12,645 nt of DNA from Candidatus Heimdallarchaeota archaeon (GTDB lineage Archaea; Asgardarchaeota; Heimdallarchaeia; JABLTI01), in the NCBI GenBank assembly GCA_023128635.1, contig JAGMDP010000040.1:1-12645 (forward strand), given 5' to 3'. How positions within the stretch are numbered: the stretch's first letter is position 1; each line of letters starts with the position of its first letter. This document shows, one piece after another, positions 6,681 through 12,645 of the stretch. The position numbers were made by a program, and so were the translations under genes. The notes under the pieces are model-generated. The model searched no databases and had not been told where the DNA came from. It was given only the letters and a program-made list of their open reading frames with translations.

Positions 6681-6791
6681 AACTAATTGAATTCTCAGAA
6701 AATTCAAAAAAACTGAGATACAAAAGAAGTTTTCCCCATCTTGATATGCAAGTTATCAATGTACTTTAATTAAATAATCACTATCATAACA

Positions 6792-6799
6792 TTTTTATG
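6792..6799 (+). promoter_or_regulatory. Possible TATA element of nfnA
   Basis: TTTTTATG, 54 bases before ATG 6854, is the best TATA-like stretch in the 173-base gap. The gap otherwise holds only a weak 6-bp hairpin and no ORF. Confidence 0.25.
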
Positions 6800-6853
6800 G
6801 AATCTTTGGAAATCTCTTCGCAATTTCAAAGTTGAGCTCAGAGGAATTAATGA

Positions 6854-7708
6854 ATGTATGAAATTGTAAAGAAAGAATGGCTTCATGAAGTTATTTTCCT
6901 GATAGAGATTAAAACTCCAGCAATCGCTAAGAAGATTCGTGCAGGGAATTTTCTGGTCTTACGAATGCGAGAAGGAGCAGAAAGAATCCCTATCACTGTT
7001 GCAGATTACAACAGAGAGAAAGGAACTGTTACATGTATTATCCAAGTTATAGGACAATCCACAAAACTTCTTTCAACTTTAGAAGAAGGAGATCACATAA
7101 AGGATGTAGTTGGACCACTAGGCAATCCCACAGAAATCGAAAAATACGGTACTGTTGGAATTGTGTCTGGAGGGTTAGGAATTCCTTTAGCAAACCTAGT
7201 AGCTAAAGAATTGAAAGAGGCCGGAAACAAAGTAATCGGAATGGTTGGAGCGAGAACAGAAGAACTTCTCGTTTGGGAAGAAGAAATGTCACAATACTGT
7301 GAAGAAATGCAATACTGTACTGATGATGGATCCAAGGGAATGAAAGGATTTACTACTCATTTATTAGAAGAAAAAATAGCAGAACTTGCGAAAGAGAAGA
7401 AGAAACTAGATATGGTATTCACAGTCGGACCAACAATAATGATGAAATTCGTAACTCAAATAACAAAGAAACACGAAATACCAACAATTGCAAGTCTTAA
7501 TCCTATCATGGTGGACGGAACTGGAATGTGCGGCGCTTGTCGAGTTACTATTGATGGTAAGATCCAATTTGCTTGTGTTGATGGTCCTGAATTTGATGCT
7601 CATAAAGTTGATTTTGATGAGCTCATTAATCGATTAGCTCAATATAAGAATCAAGAGAAAGTTGCTCTTGATAAATACGATAAAGAATGTGGAGGAAAAC
7701 ACAAATGA
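6854..7708 (+). CDS. nfnA: NfnA/SudB: FAD- and [2Fe-2S]-containing ferredoxin-NADP reductase subunit
   Basis: A 284-residue small subunit of the NfnAB/SudAB complex (NADH-dependent reduced ferredoxin:NADP+ oxidoreductase, or sulfide dehydrogenase). The FAD-binding barrel carries RIPITVADYN. The NAD-binding half has GIVSGGLGIPLANLVAKEL and MVGARTEELLVWEEEM, then FTVGPTIMMKFV. The C-terminal region MVDGTGMCGACRV...FAC (D221, C226, C229, C241) is the three-Cys plus Asp [2Fe-2S] site of this family. In characterised complexes this subunit takes NADH (or NAD+) and passes electrons to the large subunit. GAGG at 6841-6844 gives the ribosome binding site. Its last codons overlap the start of nfnB (ATGA at 7705-7708), so the two are translationally coupled. 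Confidence 0.9.
   Translation: MYEIVKKEWLHEVIFLIEIKTPAIAKKIRAGNFLVLRMREGAERIPITVADYNREKGTVTCIIQVIGQSTKLLSTLEEGDHIKDVVGPLGNPTEIEKYGTVGIVSGGLGIPLANLVAKELKEAGNKVIGMVGARTEELLVWEEEMSQYCEEMQYCTDDGSKGMKGFTTHLLEEKIAELAKEKKKLDMVFTVGPTIMMKFVTQITKKHEIPTIASLNPIMVDGTGMCGACRVTIDGKIQFACVDGPEFDAHKVDFDELINRLAQYKNQEKVALDKYDKECGGKHK
7691..7695 (+). promoter_or_regulatory. Ribosome binding site deciding the nfnB start
   Basis: GGAGG lies inside the end of nfnA, nine bases before ATG 7705. It overlaps the first codons of a frame beginning at 7687, so it excludes that upstream ATG and favours 7705. Confidence 0.75.
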
Positions 7709-9144
7709 CCGAGGAGACAAAAGAGCGAAGAGTCCATAAGCGAAGTGAGAAAACACCAGTCAAAACTAAAATGAAAGAACAAAAACCAAAGGTTCGAGTC
7801 AAGAACTACTTAGAAGTTCCTTTTGGTTACACTGAAGCTGATGCTATCTTAGAAGCTGAACGATGCTTGCATTGTCGTCGAGCTTTTTGTCAAGAAGGTT
7901 GTCCAGTTGACATTGATGTTCCTGGTTTCATTGATGCTATCCTTCGTAAAGATTTCAAGAATGGTATTAAGATTATCAAAGAAACTAATGTTCTTCCTGC
8001 TATTTGCGGCAGAGTTTGTCCTCAAGAATCACAGTGTGAAGCAGCTTGTCTTTTAGGTAAGAAAGAAGGTTGGGATCCTGTTGGCATAGGTCGATTAGAG
8101 AGATTCCTTGCTGATTGGGAACGAGAACATGGTGTGACAACACCAGAAGTAGCTAAATCCACTGGCAGGAAAGCAGCAGTTGTTGGTTCCGGACCTGCAG
8201 GATTAGTTGTCGCCGCTGATTTAGCTCGTTTAGGTCATAAAGTTACCTTATTTGAAGCCTTCCACAAAGCAGGTGGAGTTTTAATTTATGGTATACCTGA
8301 GTTCAGATTACCAAAAAAGATTCTTGCAGAGGAAGTTGAAACTTTAGAAAAGATGGGTGTAGAAATCAAGTATAATACTGTTATTGGTTTAACCTACACT
8401 CTTGATGAGCTCTTCGAAATGGGTTATGATACCATTTTCTTAGGAACCGGCGCAGGCTTACCACGATACCTTGGTATCCCCGGTGAAAGCTTGAATGGTG
8501 TTTATTTTGCAAATGAATTCCTAACTCGAGTTAACCTCATGGAAGCTTACAAATTCCCAGAGGGTTCTGACACACCAGTCCACATTGGAAAGAAAGTTGT
8601 AACAATAGGTGCTGGCAATGTTGCTATGGATTGTGCACGAACAGCTTTACGTCTTGGTGCTGAGAAATCATATATTGTTTACAGAAGATCTATCAACGAA
8701 GCACCCGCCAGACAAGAAGAAATTCACCATGCACAAGATGAAGGCGTTGATTTCCATTGCTTATCTAGTCCCTTAGCAATTATGGGAGATGAAGGAAACA
8801 ATGTTATTGGTCTTGAATGCCAAGAATGTGAGCTAGGTGAACCTGATGAATCAGGTCGATGCAGACCTTTGCCCATTGATGGTGCATGTTTTGACATTGA
8901 ATGTGATACTTTAATCATCTCAATCGGTCAAAGACCAAATCCACTTGTCCCAAGAAATACTCCTGGTTTAGACACTCACCGTTGGGGTGGAGTTATCGTT
9001 AATGAAGAAACCGGAGAAACCTCAGTTCCATGCGTTTACGCAGGCGGAGACATTGTAACTGGAGCTGCTACTGTAATTCTAGCAATGGGAGCAGGCAGAA
9101 CAGCTGCCAAAGCAATGCATGAACAAATGATTAATAAAAAATAA
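7705..9144 (+). CDS. nfnB: NfnB/SudA: NADPH-binding flavoprotein with two [4Fe-4S] clusters
   Basis: A 479-residue large subunit, homologous to the glutamate synthase small chain (GltD). The N-terminal domain has two cluster motifs: C54, C57, C62, C66 and C101, C105, C111, C115 with the CPQE stretch typical of the Nfn proximal cluster. VVGSGPAGLVVAADLARLG binds FAD, TIGAGNVAMDCARTALRLG with YRRS binds NADPH, and CVYAGGDIVTGAATVILAMG closes the FAD site. With NfnA it probably performs electron bifurcation: 2 NADPH + oxidised ferredoxin + NAD+ exchanged with NADH + reduced ferredoxin; a sulfide dehydrogenase activity is also known for such pairs. No large glutamate synthase subunit is nearby, so I reject a GltD role. 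The basic N-terminal 35 residues (KRSEKTPVKTKMKEQKPK) are a lineage-specific extension of unknown purpose. A strong terminator follows. Confidence 0.9.
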   Translation: MTEETKERRVHKRSEKTPVKTKMKEQKPKVRVKNYLEVPFGYTEADAILEAERCLHCRRAFCQEGCPVDIDVPGFIDAILRKDFKNGIKIIKETNVLPAICGRVCPQESQCEAACLLGKKEGWDPVGIGRLERFLADWEREHGVTTPEVAKSTGRKAAVVGSGPAGLVVAADLARLGHKVTLFEAFHKAGGVLIYGIPEFRLPKKILAEEVETLEKMGVEIKYNTVIGLTYTLDELFEMGYDTIFLGTGAGLPRYLGIPGESLNGVYFANEFLTRVNLMEAYKFPEGSDTPVHIGKKVVTIGAGNVAMDCARTALRLGAEKSYIVYRRSINEAPARQEEIHHAQDEGVDFHCLSSPLAIMGDEGNNVIGLECQECELGEPDESGRCRPLPIDGACFDIECDTLIISIGQRPNPLVPRNTPGLDTHRWGGVIVNEETGETSVPCVYAGGDIVTGAATVILAMGAGRTAAKAMHEQMINKK

Positions 9145-9148
9145 TTAG

Positions 9149-9190
9149 ATAATTGATGATTTTTTCGTCAATTATTCTTTCCTATTTTTT
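9149..9190 (+). terminator. Terminator of nfnAB
   Basis: ATAATTGA (9149-9156) pairs with TCAATTAT (9168-9175); the stem continues inward through a G-T wobble and two more pairs, giving about 11 pairs around a 5-T loop. A T-rich tail (TCTTTCCTATTTTTTTC) follows directly. It separates nfnAB from the bsh operon. Confidence 0.65.
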
Positions 9191-9252
9191 TCTTTTTGTA
9201 TAATCAAGATGTGAAATAACCTTTTAGAATATTAAACAGAAGGTTAAAAATG

Positions 9253-9280
9253 AACTAAATAGTTAATTTAGCTGTTAATT
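9253..9280. promoter_or_regulatory. Overlapping inverted and direct repeats upstream of bshC
   Basis: AACTA-AA-TAGTT (9253-9264) and CTAAAT-N5-ATTTAG (9255-9271) are overlapping inverted repeats, and GTTAATT occurs at 9262-9268 and again at 9274-9280, 12 bases apart. The block is just upstream of the predicted BRE/TATA of the operon. A regulator site is possible, but AT-rich sequence makes such repeats common. Confidence 0.25.
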
Positions 9281-9290
9281 ATACAAGAAA

Positions 9291-9307
9291 TGCGAAAAGT
9301 GTAAAAT
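9291..9307 (+). promoter_or_regulatory. Predicted promoter of the bsh operon
   Basis: TGCGAAAAG followed by TGTAAAAT is a BRE/TATA-like pair 44 bases before ATG 9351. TGATG at 9337-9341, nine bases before the start, is the SD-like element. A second TATA-like CTATAAG at 9325-9331 would instead give a leaderless transcript. Confidence 0.35.
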
Positions 9308-9350
9308 TTAGTCGTAATTTTTTTAACTATAAGATTTGATGTGAATATTT

Positions 9351-10961
9351 ATGGATGACCCAATTGAACTTGAAGTATTAGATCGAAATAGTATTTATCC
9401 AAACAAAATGTTACTTGATTATCTTAACAAGAAGCAACCAATGTATGATTTTCTTAAGAAAAATCCCAAGAAACTTCATACGGTTAAATTTACTGGTGAT
9501 AGATCTCTACTTAAAGAAGTTTTACTGAAATATAATAAATCTATTAATGCTCATGAAGAGTCCATAAAGAATATTGAGCAAATTGAAAATGAAGATATTT
9601 ATTTTGTAGTTACTGGTCAACAACCGGGATTTCTGACAGGACCATTATATACCATTTACAAAACTTTCGCAGCAATCAATTATGCGGAGAAATTTAGCAG
9701 TGAGAAGATTAAGCTCATTCCTGTTTTTTGGAATGCTTCGGAGGATCATGATGTAGAAGAAGTAAACAATATTAGAATACTTAATAGAAAAAACGAAATT
9801 GTTCCACTTGTTATTGATCCATGCGAAGCAATGGGTAAAAGCTTAGAAAAAATTCAGTTGCACAAATGCAGCTGCAATGATATCGTCTCTACCATGCTTG
9901 AAACTTTTCCGGAAACAGATTTCACTGATATGTTGTTTAATGAGATAATTAAACTAGAATTAGAAAAATCGGAAATGTGGGGGGACTTTTTCAGTCGCAT
10001 TATGACCAGATTATTTGGTAAGTGGGGTTTAGTTTTAGTGGAGCCTTGGATTTTCAGACCACACCTTACAGATTATTTTTCAAAACTCATTGAGAAACCG
10101 ATTCATTATAATCAAATCTTTCTAAAAACAACAAATCAATTATTTGATTTAGGTTATAAACCAAAAATGCATAAAAAAGAAGATATTGTTGGACTTTTCT
10201 ATATTGATGAAGAGAATTTTAGAAACACAATAACAATTGATAAGAAAGGAGCTTATCACATTTCAAATGGTTCGACTCTCACTAAAGAACAAATTTTAGA
10301 TGAATTACAGAGTAATCCAGAAAGATTTAGCACTAATGCTATCTATCGACCTTTAGCTCAAGATACTATGATGCCCACACATATTTTTGTTGGTGGGCCA
10401 TCAGAAATCGGTTATCATATACAAATAAAAGATCTCTATCCAGAATTCGGATTGAAACAATCCAATTTACAATTTAGAATGGGAGCTACCGTTCTAGAAC
10501 GACATATTAATCGTATTGTTGCGAAATATGATGTGAATCTTGCTGAACTTAAAGATACAAATAAACTCACCTCTCGCTTACTAAGAGCTGAAAATAAAGA
10601 ATTCTTAGCAAATTATTTCGATCAGATTACAAATACACTTGATGATATGAATAAAAATCTCACAGATGTAAGTCAAGAATTAGGGAAGCGAGCCGAAGGA
10701 AGAAAGCAAAAAATAATTAAGGAGCTTAACAACATCGAACGAATGTACTTGAAATATGTGAAAGATGACAATCAAGTTTTACAAGCACAACTCCAAAAAG
10801 CAAAAGCTTATGTGTTTCCTGATGATAAACCTCAAGAAAGAATTTTTAACATCTTCCAATACTTAAACAAGTACTCAATAAATATGTTAGATTGTATGAA
10901 GGACTTAATGACAAAAGTTGATCCTGGAAATCATGTGGTGTTGAAATGCTGGATGTTTTAG
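9351..10961 (+). CDS. bshC: BshC: bacillithiol synthase, cysteine-adding enzyme
   Basis: A 536-residue protein matching the usual BshC length (about 540). BshC joins L-cysteine to glucosaminyl-malate, the last step of bacillithiol synthesis, in the cytoplasm. Family marks are VVTGQQPGFLTGPLYTIYKT (86-105), IPVFWNASEDHDVEEVNNI (123-141), the middle block IYRPLAQDTMMPTHIFVGGP followed by EIGYHIQIKDLYPEFGL, and RMGATVLERHINRIV. The C-terminal third is a long coiled-coil region (roughly residues 400-500) ending in the short KVDPGNHVVLKCWMF strand typical of the family. It is first in the operon and overlaps bshB by 16 bases, so the two are translationally coupled. No truncation or missing block is apparent. 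The assignment is firm; what is unexpected is its presence next to archaeal genes. Confidence 0.93.
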   Translation: MDDPIELEVLDRNSIYPNKMLLDYLNKKQPMYDFLKKNPKKLHTVKFTGDRSLLKEVLLKYNKSINAHEESIKNIEQIENEDIYFVVTGQQPGFLTGPLYTIYKTFAAINYAEKFSSEKIKLIPVFWNASEDHDVEEVNNIRILNRKNEIVPLVIDPCEAMGKSLEKIQLHKCSCNDIVSTMLETFPETDFTDMLFNEIIKLELEKSEMWGDFFSRIMTRLFGKWGLVLVEPWIFRPHLTDYFSKLIEKPIHYNQIFLKTTNQLFDLGYKPKMHKKEDIVGLFYIDEENFRNTITIDKKGAYHISNGSTLTKEQILDELQSNPERFSTNAIYRPLAQDTMMPTHIFVGGPSEIGYHIQIKDLYPEFGLKQSNLQFRMGATVLERHINRIVAKYDVNLAELKDTNKLTSRLLRAENKEFLANYFDQITNTLDDMNKNLTDVSQELGKRAEGRKQKIIKELNNIERMYLKYVKDDNQVLQAQLQKAKAYVFPDDKPQERIFNIFQYLNKYSINMLDCMKDLMTKVDPGNHVVLKCWMF

Positions 10962-11623
10962 TGTTTGCTCCTCATCCGGACGATGCAGAATTGGGTGCAG
11001 GTGGAGCCATTGTTAAAGCAATAAGTGCTGGTTTTAAGGTTGGAATTATTGATCTCACTGCAGGAGAGATGGGCTCACTTGGAACTAAAGAATCTAGATT
11101 AGGAGAAGCTGAAGCAGCTCGAAAAATCCTTGGAGCAGAACTCCGTCAAAACCTCGGATTTCCTGATGCTTTTTTACCCTTTGAGGATAAGAAAAAAGTA
11201 GTTTTAAAGATTGCAGATAAAATAAGAGAATTCAAACCAACAATTGTTTTAATGCCATATTGGGAGGATCGTCACCCAGACCACGTAACAACTTCAGTAG
11301 TCGTCTCAAAAGCTTGCCACTTTGCTAAGCTTATGAAAATAAAACTGGATCATCCAAAACATAAAGTGAAACATTTGCTATACTATGAGCTTAATAATCA
11401 ATCAAAATTCACTTTTATTATGGATATTAGTAATGAGTTCAAAAAGAAGAAAGAAGCTATCATGACTTTTAAATCACAATTCAAAGAATTTTCAATGGAA
11501 TACCTACCGTTTCCAGTAGAAGAAAGATGCAAGCATTATGGTTCATTGATAGAAAAAGAATACGGTGAAGCTTTCTATATGAAAGATCCATTAGTATTGA
11601 AAGATTGGAATGCACTAATATAG
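10946..11623 (+). CDS. bshB: BshB: N-acetylglucosaminyl-malate deacetylase
   Basis: A 225-residue PIG-L/LmbE-family zinc deacetylase that removes acetate from GlcNAc-malate to give glucosaminyl-malate, the second step of bacillithiol synthesis. The N-terminus reads APHPDDAELGAGG, with metal ligands H10 and D13 and catalytic base D12; DRHPDHVTTS supplies the third ligand H113. DLTAGEMGSLGTKESR (36-51) and the ACHFAKLMKI stretch match BshB1. Length fits BshB1 (about 230), shorter than mycothiol MshB (about 300). The ATG lies within the end of bshC behind a GTGGTG (10935-10940) SD-like element, five bases away. Close relatives act on other N-acetyl sugars or on bacillithiol conjugates (Bca), but position between bshC and bshA makes the biosynthetic role the best call. 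Confidence 0.9.
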   Translation: MLDVLVFAPHPDDAELGAGGAIVKAISAGFKVGIIDLTAGEMGSLGTKESRLGEAEAARKILGAELRQNLGFPDAFLPFEDKKKVVLKIADKIREFKPTIVLMPYWEDRHPDHVTTSVVVSKACHFAKLMKIKLDHPKHKVKHLLYYELNNQSKFTFIMDISNEFKKKKEAIMTFKSQFKEFSMEYLPFPVEERCKHYGSLIEKEYGEAFYMKDPLVLKDWNALI

Positions 11624-11656
11624 AGCAGTTTAGAATGATCTTTTGATGTGTGAAAA

Positions 11657-12645
11657 ATGAAAATTGGAATTATTAATTACCCAACTTTTGGTGGCAGTGG
11701 TATTGTTGGAACAGAATTAGGTTTAAAACTAATGGAACGAGGTCATGAAGTTCATTTTATATCTTATCAACTTCCTGAGCGGTTGAAATTAGAAGAGAAA
11801 TTCAATTTTCATGAAGTGAATATTTTATCTTATCCCCTTTTCAAATACAAACCTTATACTATAATTCTTGCTTCATTAATATCGAAACTACAGAAAGAAG
11901 AAGAAATAGATGTTTTTCATGCGCATTATGCCATTCCTCATTCTGTATCACTTCACCTAGCAAAACTTACTGACCCAAAAATGAACATAATTTCAACTCT
12001 ACATGGTTCAGATATACATTTGCTTGGCCTTGATGATGCTTATAAGCCAATTTTGGAAAATAGTTTGAATAATCATGATGCTTTAACCACAGTTTCAAAA
12101 TTCATGACTAAATTCATTGCAGAGCATTATAATATAGATAAAGAGGTTCGGGTAATCTACAATTTTGTGGATCCGGAAAAATTCTCTCATATCAAGAAAC
12201 CCGAAAAGGATGAAATTGTTTTATCACATGTTTCCAATTTTCGACAAGTAAAGCGATCTCCAGATATAATTAAGGCTTTTGCTAAAGTGGTTGAAAAGTA
12301 TCAAAACATTAGATTGGAGATGATAGGTCAAGGACCTGAATTGGAATACTGTCGTGATTTAGCAATTACTATGGGGTTAAAGGATAAAATCACTTTTCGA
12401 GGTAGTTTGTTAAATGTTCCAAGAGTTCTATGTTTTACTGATATCTTTCTGATTCCATCTGCAATTGAGAGTTTTGGATTAGCTGCTTTAGAAGCTATGT
12501 CATGTAAAATTCCGGTGATATCTTCGAATGCAGGAGGTCTTCCAGAAGTCAATATCCATGAGAAGACTGGTTTTGTGATTGAAACTGGAGATGTAGAAGG
12601 ACTAGCTGATAGAATACTAACACTCGTAAATGATGAGAAATTAAG
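11657..12645 (+). CDS. bshA: BshA: GlcNAc-malate glycosyltransferase, 3' end off window
   Basis: The frame runs from ATG 11657 to the window edge, 329 complete codons of an expected 375-385. It encodes a GT4 (GT-B fold) glycosyltransferase that transfers GlcNAc from UDP-GlcNAc to L-malate, the first step of bacillithiol synthesis. Visible marks are the N-terminal GGSGIVGTELGLKLMERGHE loop, DVFHAHYAIPHS, TLHGSDIHLLG with H116, TTVSKFM, IYNFVDPEKF, the BshA-typical HVSNFRQVKRSPDII, GQGPELEYC, and ESFGLAALEAM with the E-x7-E pair E271/E279 that binds the nucleotide sugar, then NAGGLPEVN. It lies 33 bases after bshB. TGATG at 11644-11648 is the likely SD-like element, eight bases from the start. 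The missing part is only the last helices. Confidence 0.92.
   Translation, partial: MKIGIINYPTFGGSGIVGTELGLKLMERGHEVHFISYQLPERLKLEEKFNFHEVNILSYPLFKYKPYTIILASLISKLQKEEEIDVFHAHYAIPHSVSLHLAKLTDPKMNIISTLHGSDIHLLGLDDAYKPILENSLNNHDALTTVSKFMTKFIAEHYNIDKEVRVIYNFVDPEKFSHIKKPEKDEIVLSHVSNFRQVKRSPDIIKAFAKVVEKYQNIRLEMIGQGPELEYCRDLAITMGLKDKITFRGSLLNVPRVLCFTDIFLIPSAIESFGLAALEAMSCKIPVISSNAGGLPEVNIHEKTGFVIETGDVEGLADRILTLVNDEKL

Noticed and set aside
6693..6718. TCTCAG...CTGAGA hairpin after the 5691 gene
   Set aside because: Only six pairs with a 14-base loop and no T run after it; too weak to call a terminator.
7687..7704. Upstream ATG start for nfnB (adds six residues)
   Set aside because: The GGAGG ribosome binding site lies within this stretch and points to ATG 7705, which also forms a standard ATGA overlap with the nfnA stop.
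7786..7805. T-loop-like GGTTCGAGTC suggesting a tRNA
   Set aside because: It lies inside the nfnB coding frame and no acceptor or anticodon stem can be built around it. A similar GGTTCGACTC near 10269 inside bshC was rejected for the same reason.
7705..9144. Glutamate synthase small chain (GltD)
   Set aside because: The protein is homologous to GltD, but it is coupled to NfnA and no large GltB subunit is present, so the NfnB/SudA role is preferred.
12328..12552. Minus-strand 74-codon frame
   Set aside because: It is antisense to the well-supported bshA and has no recognisable motif.
10946..12645. Mycothiol (MshB/MshA) instead of bacillithiol enzymes
   Set aside because: BshC has no counterpart in the mycothiol route, BshB is too short for MshB, and the BshA marks (HVSNFRQVKR, HGSDIHLLG) fit the malate-using enzyme.

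Overview
The window is an AT-rich, gene-dense stretch of an archaeal chromosome. The diagnostic genes are an aRF1-type (eRF1-like) peptide release factor with NIKS, YxCxxxF and GGQ motifs, an F420H2:NADP oxidoreductase (Fno) homologue, and a SOSS-B/RPA-like OB-fold protein. Archaeal promoter elements (TATA boxes such as TATATTAA, BRE-like CGAAA tracts) and T-rich terminators agree. A two-TM protein carrying a zinc ribbon and a RING-like finger suggests an Asgard-type lineage, but nothing here proves the phylum. Replication, defence or mobile-element genes are absent, and no gap without a gene exceeds about 240 bases.

Layout: (1) 1-489, minus strand: 5' part of a CapA/PGA_cap-like metallophosphoesterase that runs off the left edge. 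(2) 716-1108: OB-fold ssDNA-binding protein, divergent from it. (3) 1131-2384, minus: aRF1, with a hairpin in its leader. (4) 2560-3261: diverged Fno/NpdG. (5) 3279-3887, minus: membrane zinc-ribbon/RING-like protein. (6) 4125-5495: bacterial-type NADP glutamate dehydrogenase preceded by two perfect palindromes. (7) 5691-6680: conserved protein of unknown role with a Cys-rich C-terminal domain. (8) 6854-9144: NfnA-NfnB (SudB-SudA), a coupled pair ending in a clear terminator. (9) 9351 to the right edge: bshC-bshB-bshA, a three-gene bacillithiol biosynthesis operon whose last gene is cut by the window end.

The most exciting content is the apparently complete bacillithiol pathway (BshA glycosyltransferase, BshB deacetylase, BshC cysteine-adding enzyme) in an archaeal gene neighbourhood. 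Bacillithiol is established as the low-molecular-weight thiol of Firmicutes, Deinococcus and some Bacteroidetes/Chlorobi relatives; I know of no characterised archaeal bacillithiol operon. Its neighbours are rich in NADP(H) enzymes (Fno, NADP-GDH, NfnAB), which would supply or draw on the NADPH pool that a thiol/disulfide buffer needs. That functional link is an inference from proximity.

Promoters are unusually readable: several genes have a TATA-like element about 35-50 bases upstream of the start codon, which implies short leaders of roughly 10-25 nt, and many have a Shine-Dalgarno-like GGAG, GAGG or TGATG element.
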